Below are positions 34,335-43,262 of a stretch of 64,000 nucleotides of DNA, in pieces. The stretch covers positions 1 to 64,000 of the forward strand of contig JAIPFF010000006.1 of the NCBI GenBank assembly GCA_021736785.1. Reading direction: 5' to 3'. Positions within the stretch are counted from its first letter, which is position 1. Every line of letters begins with the position of its first letter. The stretch is from Thiohalocapsa sp. Its GTDB lineage: Bacteria; Pseudomonadota; Gammaproteobacteria; Chromatiales; Chromatiaceae. The notes beneath the pieces are model-generated. The model did no database searches. It was not told the DNA's origin and saw only the letters and a list, made by a program, of their open reading frames with translations. The position numbers and the translations under genes were made by a program.

Positions 34335-35243
34335 ATGGCTGATTCCACTCTGGCCGGCATGCAGGCGTTGCTCACGCGCGGCGAGGCGTTGCTCGAGCGT
34401 GTGGAGCAATGGCTGCCGCGCGCGCAGCCGCCGGACTGGAGTGCGGAGGCCTGGCGCTGGCGTAAGACCGGCGCCCGCGGTCATTTGGAGGCCGTGCACC
34501 GCCCGCACCGCCTGCTGCTCGCCGATCTCGTCTGTATCGACGCCCAGCGCGACGAGATCGACCGCAACACCCGCCAGTTTCTGGCCGGCGCCGGCGCCAA
34601 CAACGTTCTGCTCTGGGGCGCGCGCGGGACGGGCAAGTCTTCGTTGATCAAGGCCCTGTTCAATACCTATCGAGATGCGGGCCTGCGGCTGATCGAGATC
34701 GACAAGGACGACCTGATCGACCTGCCCGACGTGCTCGACGTGGTGCGCGATCGCCCGGAGCGCTTCATTCTCTACTGCGACGATCTCTCCTTCGAGGCCG
34801 GCGAATCGGCCTACAAGGCGCTCAAGGCGGTGCTCGACGGCTCCATCAGCGCGCCACCCGACAATTTGCTGATTTATGCGACCTCCAACCGCCGCCATTT
34901 GCTGCCCGAATTCCAGCAGGAAAACCGGGAATCGCGGATGGTCGACGGCGAGATCCATTTCGGCGAGGGCGTCGAGGAGAAGATCTCGCTGTCCGATCGC
35001 TTCGGACTTTGGCTGTCGTTTTACCCCTTCAATCAAGCACAATACCTCGAAGTTTGCCGACATTGGCTCGAGCGGCTCGGCGCGCCGGTCTCGGACGCAG
35101 ACGCCGTCGAGCGCGCAGCGCTGCAATGGGCGCTGCGGCGAGGCTCGCGCAGTGGCCGCACGGCGTGGCAGTTCGCGCGCGACTGGGCCGGCAGACAGAG
35201 CGCCGCGGCAGAGCCGAACGCCCTCCGGCACGCGCCGCGCTGA
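34335..35243 (+). CDS. DUF815 family AAA+ ATPase
   Basis: A 302-residue ATPase of the DUF815 family. Walker A is LLWGARGTGKSSLIKAL at ~residue 95 and Walker B is ERFILYCDDLSFEAGE. It continues with YATSNRRHLLPEF (sensor-like Asn), ISLSDRFGLWLSFYPFNQ and the C-terminal SGRTAWQFARDW. These blocks are diagnostic of the family, whose function is poorly known. It starts 47 bp after ettA on the same strand, with GGCGG before the ATG, so it is probably cotranscribed. No partner protein is obvious. Confidence 0.9.
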   Translation: MADSTLAGMQALLTRGEALLERVEQWLPRAQPPDWSAEAWRWRKTGARGHLEAVHRPHRLLLADLVCIDAQRDEIDRNTRQFLAGAGANNVLLWGARGTGKSSLIKALFNTYRDAGLRLIEIDKDDLIDLPDVLDVVRDRPERFILYCDDLSFEAGESAYKALKAVLDGSISAPPDNLLIYATSNRRHLLPEFQQENRESRMVDGEIHFGEGVEEKISLSDRFGLWLSFYPFNQAQYLEVCRHWLERLGAPVSDADAVERAALQWALRRGSRSGRTAWQFARDWAGRQSAAAEPNALRHAPR

Positions 35244-35318
35244 GCGCGGTGAGCGGCGCGCGGTCACGCGCTGCCGCACGGAATCGATTTCCAGGCTGCC
35301 GATTCGGAGGATCGAATC

Positions 35319-35663
35319 ATGTCCCTACCCCGCATCCATTACCGTGTCGTCGGACAGGACGACTACATGCTGGTCATCGATGTCGACGCCGACGGCGGCT
35401 TCGTGATCGATTACGGCGATTACACCAGTCGCAAGCCGATCTCGGGCAAGGTCGACGACGAACAGCGCACGCGCCTGCTGCAGTTGTTGAAGCAACTCGG
35501 CGCCTCGCGCGAGCACCCGGCGCCAGAGGGCGCCAGCGGCTTCATCGCCGAGCTGACCGTGGGTGACGGTCCGACCGTGCGCCATTACCGGTTCTGGGAA
35601 GGTGCCCTCGACGACGAGCCCGACATCAAAGACCTGGTGCGCGAGCTGGAAGTGCTGGGCTGA
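35319..35663 (+). CDS. Small conserved-looking protein of unknown function
   Basis: A 114-residue acidic, soluble protein that I do not recognise. It shows alternating beta strands ([27 protein letters not shown]) and a C-terminal helix ([13 protein letters not shown]). There is no signal, membrane segment or cysteine. GGAGG lies 9 nt before the ATG, and its stop overlaps the bioA start (TGATG), so it is translationally coupled to bioA. That strong ribosome site and coupling are the main evidence that it is a real gene. Confidence 0.75.
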   Translation: MSLPRIHYRVVGQDDYMLVIDVDADGGFVIDYGDYTSRKPISGKVDDEQRTRLLQLLKQLGASREHPAPEGASGFIAELTVGDGPTVRHYRFWEGALDDEPDIKDLVRELEVLG

Positions 35664-36985
35664 TGCCGGCGGACGGCCCAAGCCCCCCGACACCGAGCGA
35701 GCGGCTGCTGGCGCTGGACGCAGCGCACGCGTGGCACCCGTATACGTCGACCATCGACCGCGACCCAGTGTATCCGGTCCGCTGCGCACGTGGCTGCGAG
35801 ATCGAGTTGCTCGACGGCCGCAGGCTCGTCGACGGGATGTCGTCGTGGTGGTGCGCCATCCACGGGTATGGGCACCCGGTGCTCGATGCCGCGGCAAGGG
35901 ACCAACTCTCGCGCATGTCCCACGTGATGTTCGGCGGCCTCACCCACGCCCCGGCGGTGGATCTGATCGAGCGTCTCGTCAGCCTGACGCCGGAGCCGCT
36001 ACAGCACGTGTTCCTCTGCGATTCCGGGTCGGTCTCGGTCGAAGTCGCGATGAAAATGGCGTTGCAGTACCAGCAGGCCGCGGGACAACCGTCGCGGGCT
36101 CGGTTCCTGACACCGCGCCGCGGCTATCACGGCGACACCTTCCACGCGATGTCGGTATGCGATCCGCAGACCGGCATGCATCACCTGTTCAACCGAGTCC
36201 TGCCGCAACAGTTATTCGCACCCGCTCCGGCGCCGGCATTCGGCGAGCCGTGCACGGATGCGGACATGGCGGCTTTCTCGGAGCTGATCGAGCGCAATGC
36301 CGACCAACTCGCCGCGGTGATCCTCGAGCCCATCGTGCAGGGCGCGGGCGGCATGCGCTTTTACTCCGCCGAGTATCTGGCCCGGGCGCGTGCGCTGTGC
36401 GACCGCCACGGGGTGCTGCTGATCGCCGACGAGATCGCGACCGGCTTCGGGCGCACCGGAGCGCTGTTCGCCTGCGAGCACGCCGACATCTGCCCGGACA
36501 TCATGACCCTCGGCAAGGCGCTGACCGGCGGTTACCTGACACTGGCGGCGACGCTCGCGACGAACCGAGTCGCGGCGACCATCTCCGGCGGCGAGCCGGG
36601 CGTGTTCATGCACGGCCCGACTTTCATGGGCAACCCACTCGCCTGCGCCGTGGCCAATGCGAGCATCGACCTGCTGCTGTCGGAGGACTGGCGGGCCAAG
36701 ATTCAGCGTATCGAAGCCGGGCTGCGGCAGGGACTCAACCGGTGCCGCACGCTGCCGGGCGTGGTGGACGTGCGCGTGCTCGGCGCCATTGGCGTGGTCG
36801 AAATGCAAACCCGCGTCGCAATGCGCGACGTGCAGCGGCGGTTCGTCGAGCTCGGTGTCTGGGTGCGGCCGTTCGGGAGGCTGATCTATTTGATGCCCCC
36901 GTTCATTATCGACGACGAACAACTGCGCCGGCTATGCGACGCGACCTATCGGGTGGTGGAAGAAACAAGCGGCGACGGCCACTGA
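35663..36985 (+). CDS. bioA: Adenosylmethionine-8-amino-7-oxononanoate aminotransferase
   Basis: A 440-residue PLP enzyme that converts KAPA to DAPA in biotin synthesis, using SAM as amino donor. Diagnostic blocks are HAWHPYTS near the N-terminus, [64 protein letters not shown] (PLP-binding Asp), and [16 protein letters not shown] with the Schiff-base Lys, then [14 protein letters not shown]. The length is normal. It is coupled to the small gene before it. No other bio genes are near, so the pathway is dispersed in this genome. Confidence 0.95.
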   Translation: MPADGPSPPTPSERLLALDAAHAWHPYTSTIDRDPVYPVRCARGCEIELLDGRRLVDGMSSWWCAIHGYGHPVLDAAARDQLSRMSHVMFGGLTHAPAVDLIERLVSLTPEPLQHVFLCDSGSVSVEVAMKMALQYQQAAGQPSRARFLTPRRGYHGDTFHAMSVCDPQTGMHHLFNRVLPQQLFAPAPAPAFGEPCTDADMAAFSELIERNADQLAAVILEPIVQGAGGMRFYSAEYLARARALCDRHGVLLIADEIATGFGRTGALFACEHADICPDIMTLGKALTGGYLTLAATLATNRVAATISGGEPGVFMHGPTFMGNPLACAVANASIDLLLSEDWRAKIQRIEAGLRQGLNRCRTLPGVVDVRVLGAIGVVEMQTRVAMRDVQRRFVELGVWVRPFGRLIYLMPPFIIDDEQLRRLCDATYRVVEETSGDGH

Positions 36986-37135
36986 TGCGAGGAACCAGCC
37001 AACCAACGGCGGGCGCCCTGCAAGCCTAGGCAATAAGCGCGCGTTGGCGGCCGCAGCCGTGGCGGAACGACGCAACGCGAGCGATCCGGAATCCGCGGTC
37101 GGCGCGGCCCGCTCCGAATCCGTGTGAGCTCTACG

Positions 37136-37184
37136 AAAAACGGCGGCCGAGCAGACGGGCCCAAGGCCCGACCGTCCGGCCGCC
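37136..37184 (-). terminator. Rho-independent terminator of cysC
   Basis: On the minus strand an 8-bp stem (GGCGGCCG / CGGCCGCC) surrounds a second stem (CGGGCC / GGCCCG, loop TTG), and is followed by G-TTTTT. It lies about 60 bp after the cysC stop and also faces the end of the bioA transcript. Confidence 0.85.
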
Positions 37185-37246
37185 AGCGCGGAGACTCGCT
37201 TGATCGCGGCGCGGCGCGCGGCGACCCAGTCGATCGCGGTGCTGCC

Positions 37247-37924
37247 TCAGGCAGCCACGGCGGTCTGAGGAATGATGCTCTGCGTGACCAAATAGTCGAC
37301 CACTTCCAGCGCCAGCTCGCGCGGGGTTTTCTTGTCGCCGAGCAGCACCAGTTCCGGTGACTCCGGTGCCTCGTAGGGGTCGTCGATGCCGGTGAAATGT
37401 TTGATCTCGCCGGCTCTGGCCTTTTTGTACAGTCCCTTGGGGTCGCGCTGCTCGCAGACCGCGAGCGGCGTGTCGATGAAAACCTCGATGAACTCGCCCG
37501 GCTGCATCGTCGCACGAACACGGTCGCGGTCGATGCGGTAGGGGCTGATGAAGGCCGTCAGCGACACGATGCCGGCCTGCGCGAACAGTTGCGCGACGGC
37601 ACCGATGCGGCGGATGTTCTCTTCGCGATCGATGGCGGTGAAGCCGAGACCGAAGCGCTCCGCATAATCGTCGCCGTGGGACTCACGCAGCATGCCGGGG
37701 CCGGCATTGAGCGCGTGGCGCACATTGTCGCCGTCCAGCACTGCACTGTGAACGCCGTACCCGGCCAGCAAGTGATCCAGGGTATTCGCGACGGTGCTCT
37801 TGCCGGAGCCGCTGAGACCGGTAAACCAGATCACGCAGCCCTTGTGTCCCTTCATGCGCTCGCGCGCCTCACGTGTGACCTGATGTTCGTGCCAGACCAC
37901 ATTCGTATCGTTTGCCATATTCAT
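37247..37924 (-). CDS. cysC: Adenylylsulfate (APS) kinase
   Basis: A 225-residue APS kinase making PAPS from APS and ATP. Walker A is [30 protein letters not shown] is the substrate-binding strand, followed by [57 protein letters not shown] and [17 protein letters not shown]. All active-site motifs are intact. There is no fused sulfurylase and no cysDN beside it, so it is a stand-alone kinase. PAPS is the donor of sulfotransferases, of which this window has four in the 6-19 kb island; cysC may therefore serve sulfation rather than assimilation only. A terminator follows. Confidence 0.96.
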   Translation of the reverse strand: MNMANDTNVVWHEHQVTREARERMKGHKGCVIWFTGLSGSGKSTVANTLDHLLAGYGVHSAVLDGDNVRHALNAGPGMLRESHGDDYAERFGLGFTAIDREENIRRIGAVAQLFAQAGIVSLTAFISPYRIDRDRVRATMQPGEFIEVFIDTPLAVCEQRDPKGLYKKARAGEIKHFTGIDDPYEAPESPELVLLGDKKTPRELALEVVDYLVTQSIIPQTAVAA

Positions 37925-38393
37925 GTCTCACTGTAAAAGTCTGCGACAGCCAAGCAGTCTAGGAGCGCCGACCCGATCGGGTGAAGGCGTCGACGCACCC
38001 GGCAGCGAATTCGCCGCGTACCGCCCCTATTCTAGTCTGCCGACGTCTCGAAACCACCATGCCCGGCGGGACCGAGCAACCATCGAACAGCGCCTGTCCT
38101 CGTCCGCCCCGGCCGCTCCCCGCATACGCTCGACCGAGACGATCGATGCATATCGCGAGTGTCGGGACCGGACATGGCAGCGCGCCGCTGTTCGACCGCC
38201 CTCGGTGGTGCACCTTTCGGGTACGGACGACGACCGGTGCAGCTCCGTTGCCGCGCCTTGAAGACGTAAAAGCAAATGGCAGGCCAGAATCGCCGCCATG
38301 CACTCTGCACAATCGTGGACATGCGCGGCGAGCACATGAGTCGGCCCCCCGGAGAGTCTCGAGGCGCAATTGTGTAATGGGCAAGAAACAGTC
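37925..38393. other. Divergent intergenic region between cysC and the FKBP-methyltransferase fusion
   Basis: About 470 bp that must hold both promoters. I find no clear promoter boxes, repeats or small gene. The frames that cross it are Arg/Ser-rich in all phases. Confidence 0.5.
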
Positions 38394-39698
38394 ATGACGG
38401 ATTCGCACCACAACAACGGACAAGGCGCCTGTGCCGGCGGCAGCGATGATGCAGTCCTTCGACTGACAAGCGACAACGCCTTGGCCCGGATTCGTTTCGA
38501 TCTGCAGTGGCAGTGCGGATATGCGTCGCATTGCGACACTTATGTTGCCCCCCGCCTCGATCTCCGGCGCGATCTGCTGCCGCCCGCCATCGCGGCGCAG
38601 ATCATGGAGCGCCCCATGGGATGCCGTACGTCGCACCGCTTCGGGGCAGGCGAGTTGTTCTCGCCGACACAGGCGGGCGCCTGTCGTGAAATACCGGCGC
38701 AGTGCTTCGGCCGCGGATTCGCCGGTCACGCCGCACCGCGGCCGCGTGTCGGTCGCTTCTATCCGCGCGGCATCCTGAGCGGCGTCGACGGCATCTTCGA
38801 GGCAGACCGCAGACCGTTGCGTATTGTCGACGTGGGCACCGAGCAGCTGCAGCTGGACTTGAGCCACCCGCTCGCGGATAAGCCGCTGGTGCTCTCGGCA
38901 ACGGTCGAAGCGCTAAGGCCGGCAGACGAGGGGCGTGGCGGACCCTGCATCGAGGTACAGCCGCTGCTGAGCGAGAACGGACCGGGCATGCAGGCGCGCC
39001 GCAACCGAACGCCGACGGATTTTTGGTCGGATCTGCCGTTCAGCCGTGCCGATCCTCGTCCCGATGGCCTTTTCTACGATCAACCGCGCTTCGTCGATCA
39101 TCTCGACCGGATTGCCATCGAGCAGATCCGGAACCTTTACGGACGGCTCCTGCCGGCCCGGGCACGGGTGCTCGACCTGATGACCGCTTGGCACTCCCAT
39201 CTACCGCTGACATCCTCGGTGCAGAGCGTTACCGGGCTCGGCATGAACCGGGAGGAACTGGACGCGAACCCGGTGCTGAGCGATCGTGTCGTCCACGATC
39301 TCAATTGCGACAGCCGTCTGCCCTGCGCCGATGCCGCTTTCGACGCGGTCATCTGTACCGTCTCGGTCGAGTACCTGACCGAACCCTTCGGCGTATTTCG
39401 AGAGCTGGCCCGCGTCCTCGCGCCGGGCGGCGTGCTGATCGTCACCTTCTCCAATCGCTGGTTCCCGCCAAAGGTCATTCGCATCTGGCGGGAACTGCAC
39501 GAATTCGAGCGCATTGGACTGGTCTTGGAATACTTCATGGAGTCCGGTCTGTTCGACGCGCTGAATACATGGACGCTGCGCGGGCTGCCGCGACCGGTGG
39601 ACGATGCGTACGCAGCCCGCCTCGCGCTGTCCGATCCGATCTTCGCGGTCTGGGGCAACCGCATCGACGACGCCGGGACGACTCGGGCATCGGGCTGA
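38394..39698 (+). CDS. FKBP/SlyD-like domain fused to a class I methyltransferase
   Basis: A 434-residue fusion. Residues ~75-165 resemble the end of SlyD-type FKBP proteins: GRFYPRGILSGVDGIFEA, then LRIVDVGTEQLQLDLSHPLA (compare VDFNHPLAGK) and LSATVEALRP. Residues ~225-400 are a methyltransferase-like domain: RVLDLMTAWHSHLP (motif I lacking glycines), TGLGMNREELDANP, LPCADAAFDAVICTVSVEYL and FRELARVLAPGGVLIVTFSN. The missing glycine motif makes SAM binding uncertain, but the same divergent motif (DLM-SHLP) is seen in a known subset of this fold. The start ATG is preceded by an alternative TTG eight codons upstream. A protein substrate presented by the FKBP part is a speculation. Confidence 0.72.
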   Translation: MTDSHHNNGQGACAGGSDDAVLRLTSDNALARIRFDLQWQCGYASHCDTYVAPRLDLRRDLLPPAIAAQIMERPMGCRTSHRFGAGELFSPTQAGACREIPAQCFGRGFAGHAAPRPRVGRFYPRGILSGVDGIFEADRRPLRIVDVGTEQLQLDLSHPLADKPLVLSATVEALRPADEGRGGPCIEVQPLLSENGPGMQARRNRTPTDFWSDLPFSRADPRPDGLFYDQPRFVDHLDRIAIEQIRNLYGRLLPARARVLDLMTAWHSHLPLTSSVQSVTGLGMNREELDANPVLSDRVVHDLNCDSRLPCADAAFDAVICTVSVEYLTEPFGVFRELARVLAPGGVLIVTFSNRWFPPKVIRIWRELHEFERIGLVLEYFMESGLFDALNTWTLRGLPRPVDDAYAARLALSDPIFAVWGNRIDDAGTTRASG

Positions 39699-39760
39699 TG
39701 GCCGGCGTCGACTCGCACCGATGAATCGCGCCCCGAGAGACATCGGGCCGCAGCTTCGTT

Positions 39761-40318
39761 TTAGGGTCGGATCTCGATCGGCGTGCCGTTCGGGGTCGCT
39801 CGCCAAATCTCCATGATCGCCGGGTTCGACACCGCAATACAGCCTTCGGTCCAGTCCGTATCGCGAACTGCATCCTGCAATGCCGCGTTGGCGCCGGCGC
39901 GGGGCTGACCGTGGATCATGATCATTCCGCCCGGATCCCAGCCGTTGCGCTGCGCATTGGCGCGGTCGGCCGCGTTCGGATAAGAGATATGCAGCGAGCG
40001 CGTGAAGCGGCTCCGGGGGTTACGCCAGTCGAGTACGTAGTGCCCCTCCGGCGTGCGGTTGTCGCCACGGCGCTCCTTGTGGCCCACCGGCGCCGTGCCG
40101 AGGCTGATGCGATAAGTACGCACCGGCCGGCCGCCGTGCATCAGATAGAGCCTCCGCTGAGACTTCTTGACGAGCACGGCATCGACGACCCCGGCGTCGA
40201 GGGCCGCTGGCGTGGGCCCCGTTTCGGGCCACGGGACCGCCAGCCCCGGGAGGAAGGACATGGCGTTTGCCGGGGCCCACGCGAGCCACAGGGCCCAAGC
40301 ACAGGCCAGTCGGCGCAT
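39761..40318 (-). CDS. Exported L,D-transpeptidase (YkuD family)
   Basis: A 185-residue periplasmic enzyme with a Sec signal (MRRLACAWALWLAWAPANA). The YkuD domain shows VLVKKSQRRLYLMHGGRPVR, TPEGHYVLDWRNP, MIMIHGQP (catalytic His) and DWTEGCIAVSN with the catalytic Cys. Such enzymes form 3-3 crosslinks in peptidoglycan or attach proteins to it. The length matches short single-domain members (ErfK/YafK-like). An upstream TTG would extend the product by 13 residues, but the ATG places the signal correctly. It is divergent from sqr. Confidence 0.92.
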   Translation of the reverse strand: MRRLACAWALWLAWAPANAMSFLPGLAVPWPETGPTPAALDAGVVDAVLVKKSQRRLYLMHGGRPVRTYRISLGTAPVGHKERRGDNRTPEGHYVLDWRNPRSRFTRSLHISYPNAADRANAQRNGWDPGGMIMIHGQPRAGANAALQDAVRDTDWTEGCIAVSNPAIMEIWRATPNGTPIEIRP

Positions 40319-40632
40319 CGGCGGACGATGGAAAAGAGACAGCAGCACGGCCCGCAAGCACCCGAATCGAAAGGGATTCGCCAGTTTATACCGCGCCGGG
40401 CGACGCGTCTGCCCGCCGAGCGCGGTTGGCCCGGCCTCGCCGGACTAAGCGTCCGTCGCCGCAATACCCGCCGAAGAGCATCTACACTTTGAGGCCTGAC
40501 AGAACGCCTGGCGCCGGCCGCAACAGGTTCGCGGCACCGTCGGGCAAAGACGCGGCATCATTGATATGCGTCTTTGCCCGGGATCGGATATCGGCGCTAG
40601 CGTAGGCGGATACCAACTAAAGGAGAAATAAA
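40319..40632. other. Divergent region between the transpeptidase gene and sqr
   Basis: It holds the large inverted repeat listed next and the AAAGGAGA ribosome site of sqr. No obvious -35/-10 pair is seen. Confidence 0.55.
40541..40580. promoter_or_regulatory. 13-bp perfect inverted repeat upstream of sqr
   Basis: Arms CGGGCAAAGACGC and GCGTCTTTGCCCG are exact inverted repeats with a 14-nt spacer, ending 52 bp before the sqr start. No T-tract follows on either strand, so it is not a standard terminator. It could be an operator or a leader RNA hairpin. Confidence 0.7.
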
Positions 40633-42090
40633 ATGGCACGCATCGTCATACTGGGTGCAGGCATATCCGGGCACACCGCCGCCCGCTACCTCGGAAAGTG
40701 GGTCGGCAAACAGCACGAGGTCGTCGTCGTCTCGCCGAAAGCACTCTGGAACTGGATTCCTTCCAATGTTTGGGTCGGCGTCGGCGAGATGACCGAGAAG
40801 CAGGTCACCTTCAAGCTCGCGCCGATCTACAAGAAGATCAACGTTGCCTTCCACCAGGCGCTGGCGGTCTCGATCCATCCCGAGGGCGGCGTCGAAGCCG
40901 AGCAGCCCTATGTGATGGTGGAGTACACCGACCCGTCCCGGCAAGGCGAAACCGCCGCGATCACCTACGACTATCTGATCAACGCCACCGGCCCGAAGCT
41001 GAACTTCGGCGCGACGCCCGGCCTCGGGCCGGACGGCGGCTACACGACATCGGTCTGCACCCCCGCGCATGCCATCCACGCCAACGAGGAGCTGCAGGCG
41101 GCCATCGCGGCCATGAAGCAGGGCGAGCAAAAGACCTTCGTCGTCGGCACCGGCCATGGCATGTGCACCTGCCAGGGTGCCGCCTTCGAGTACATCTACA
41201 ACGTCGACCACACGCTGCGCCAGGCGGGCGTGCGCGACAAGGCCCGCTTGGTCTGGATCAGCAACGAATACGAGCTCGGCGACTTCGGCATGGGCGGCGT
41301 GCATATCAAGCGCGGCGGCTACATCACCAACGGGAAGGTGTTCGCCGAGTCGCTGATGGTCGAGCGCGGCATGGAGTGGATCGTACGGGCCGCGGTGAAG
41401 AAGATCGAGCCGGGCAAGCTCACCTACGAGGTGCTCGACGGCAGCGAGCACGAGCTGGCATTCGACTTCGCGATGCTGATTCCGCCCTTTGCCGGCGTGC
41501 CGATGAAGGCCTTCGATAAGGACGGCGGCGACATGACCGAGAAGCTGTTTGCGCCGAACGGCTTCATGAAGGTCGACGCCGACTACAACCCCAAGCCCTA
41601 CGAAGAATGGAGCAAGGCCGACTGGCCCCGGACTTACCAAAACCCGCTGTACAAGAACATGTTCGCCATCGGCATCGCCTTCGCGCCGCCGCATCTGATC
41701 AGCAAGCCGATGCAGAGCGCCAACGGCACGCCCATCAACCCGACCCCGCCGCGCACCGGCATGCCGTCGGCGGCCATCGGCAAGGCCGTCGCCGAGAGCA
41801 TCCGCGACATGCTCGACGGCGCGCCGGAGCCGACCCATACCGCTTCGATGGGCGAGATGGGCGCTGCCTGCGTCGCCTCCACGGGCTCGGATATCTTCAA
41901 GGGGACGGCGGCGACCATGACGGTGTTCCCCGTGGTACCGGACTACGAGACCTACCCGGAATACGGGCGGGACATGGACCTGACCTTCGGCGAAATCGGC
42001 CTGGCCGGACATTGGATGAAGTACATCCTGCACCATGTCTTCATGTATCAGGCCAAGCTGCGGCCGGGCTGGTCGATCCTACCGGATTGA
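40633..42090 (+). CDS. sqr: Sulfide:quinone oxidoreductase-type flavoprotein
   Basis: A 485-residue two-dinucleotide-domain flavoprotein that should oxidise sulfide to sulfur/polysulfide and pass electrons to quinone at the membrane. The FAD loop is RIVILGAGISGHTAARYL; the next strand has VVVSPKALWNWIPSNVWVG. DYLINATGPKLNFGATPGLG closes the first domain. Cysteines that could form the redox-active set occur in SVCTPAHAIHA, GHGMCTCQGAAFEY and GAACVASTG. The C-terminal LTFGEIGLAGHWMKYILHHV resembles the membrane-docking helices of SQR. AAAGGAGA lies just before the ATG. I do not assign an SQR subtype; a related flavocytochrome-like or NDH-2-like role cannot be excluded by reading alone. A 54-codon gene follows. 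Confidence 0.85.
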   Translation: MARIVILGAGISGHTAARYLGKWVGKQHEVVVVSPKALWNWIPSNVWVGVGEMTEKQVTFKLAPIYKKINVAFHQALAVSIHPEGGVEAEQPYVMVEYTDPSRQGETAAITYDYLINATGPKLNFGATPGLGPDGGYTTSVCTPAHAIHANEELQAAIAAMKQGEQKTFVVGTGHGMCTCQGAAFEYIYNVDHTLRQAGVRDKARLVWISNEYELGDFGMGGVHIKRGGYITNGKVFAESLMVERGMEWIVRAAVKKIEPGKLTYEVLDGSEHELAFDFAMLIPPFAGVPMKAFDKDGGDMTEKLFAPNGFMKVDADYNPKPYEEWSKADWPRTYQNPLYKNMFAIGIAFAPPHLISKPMQSANGTPINPTPPRTGMPSAAIGKAVAESIRDMLDGAPEPTHTASMGEMGAACVASTGSDIFKGTAATMTVFPVVPDYETYPEYGRDMDLTFGEIGLAGHWMKYILHHVFMYQAKLRPGWSILPD

Positions 42091-42256
42091 TTCCCCGGCT
42101 CGGGCGGCGACGCGGCACCGCCCGAGGTCGAGCGATTGCCGCCCGCGCTGCCGCGCTCGGGCGCGGCGCGGCCGGGCAGCAACGAAAACAGTCTTGGACC
42201 GGCAAGCACCGCGGAAGCGGTGAGGCGGCCGGCGACATCATCAGCGAGGCAGAGCA

Positions 42257-42421
42257 ATGGCAACGCAAGTCAAAAACAAAGAGCCCTATCAGCAGGCTTA
42301 CTACCCGCCGGTTCCGACGGGCCTGACCCGTTACATGAGAACGAGCATCATCTGGCAGTTCGCGCGCTTTTGGATCATCAACTTCAAAATATTCAAGCTG
42401 CTCGTCAAATCGCACCACTGA
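42257..42421 (+). CDS. 54-residue protein following sqr, candidate membrane-associated partner
   Basis: A short frame from ATG to TGA with GAGG 7 nt upstream. The product is basic and aromatic: an N-terminal polar part with PYQQAYYPPVPTGLTRYMR, then an amphipathic to hydrophobic helix TSIIWQFARFWIINFKIFKL and a basic end (LLVKSHH). It lacks cysteines. It lies 166 bp after sqr on the same strand, with no gene between. I do not recognise a family. Composition and ribosome site are protein-like, unlike the Arg/Ser-rich frames around it. An anchoring or regulatory role for the quinone reductase is inference. Confidence 0.7.
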   Translation: MATQVKNKEPYQQAYYPPVPTGLTRYMRTSIIWQFARFWIINFKIFKLLVKSHH

Positions 42422-42623
42422 TGCTCGATCCGGTGCGGAAGTCGGGCCCGGACCCGATCGCTCGGCGCTGCTGCGCGAGCGAAAGCCGAGCGCTATCGCG
42501 TGAAACAGGGCCCCGCGCCCTGTTCCGCCGCGGCGCGGCGCAGGCGCCCGCGCAATCGGCAGCATCCGGCAAGCGCGGCACAAGGACGCAGTCGGCGTCT
42601 GCATCCCGGCCGGAAACGCGACG

Positions 42624-43199
42624 ATGAAGCGCTCGCAACGCCGCTGGCTCGCGCTCCGGCTCGCGCTCTGTCTGGCGGCTGCGGCCTTGGCGGGCTGCAC
42701 GACGCTGATCAAGACCGAAGCCGAAGGACGCTGGATCCCGATCGCGCCGGGCAGCACGTTGACACTGGCGGAGCCGGTGCGCATTCCGCCCGGCCGGGCA
42801 CGGGTGTTCTTCGTCAACGGACAGCCGAGCACGAGCGCCGCCAACTACCGGCCTGTCTGCGCGCTCGAAGTGCGGCATATCGACGAGCGGCAAGCGCAGA
42901 CGATCGCACCCGCGCGTTATCGCATCGCGCGCATTCAAAACTATTGGACCGAAGTCGTCGCGGTGGACAAACCGAACGCCGTGCTTTTCGCCCTGGCGGA
43001 TCATGACGGCGACGGCGGCTACTCCATGATCCGCACCGGCTTCCACTTCTGGCTCGACGGCGATCAGGCCGACCCCATGCGCTTGACGTGTCTTGGTGTG
43101 ATGGCGGACCCCGCCGAGGCCTATCCGCCGACGCTGGAAGAGATCCGTCAAGCGCTGGGCGCCTTCGCCGCCATCGAGGTCGCCGCACAGCCGCGCTGA
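42624..43199 (+). CDS. Predicted lipoprotein of unknown function
   Basis: A 191-residue exported protein. The N-terminus is positively charged, hydrophobic, and ends in the lipobox LAGC, so Cys-24 should be lipidated. The mature part is a beta-rich globular domain (GSTLTLAEPVRIPPGRARVF, VCALEVRHID, PARYRIARIQNYWTEV, HFWLDGDQADPMRLTCLGV) with two more cysteines. I do not recognise the family. It ends 63 bp before the convergent pbpC end. A periplasmic role on the inner leaflet of the outer membrane is the default expectation. Confidence 0.82.
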   Translation: MKRSQRRWLALRLALCLAAAALAGCTTLIKTEAEGRWIPIAPGSTLTLAEPVRIPPGRARVFFVNGQPSTSAANYRPVCALEVRHIDERQAQTIAPARYRIARIQNYWTEVVAVDKPNAVLFALADHDGDGGYSMIRTGFHFWLDGDQADPMRLTCLGVMADPAEAYPPTLEEIRQALGAFAAIEVAAQPR

Positions 43200-43262
43200 T
43201 CGTCATCGGCCTTGCGATACCGGCCAGCGGCACCGGCGTCGCGCCGCGGCTGCCCGCCGCGG

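Noticed and set aside
40597-42036. Minus-strand open frame of 479 codons
   Set aside because: Antisense to sqr and of typical shadow composition.
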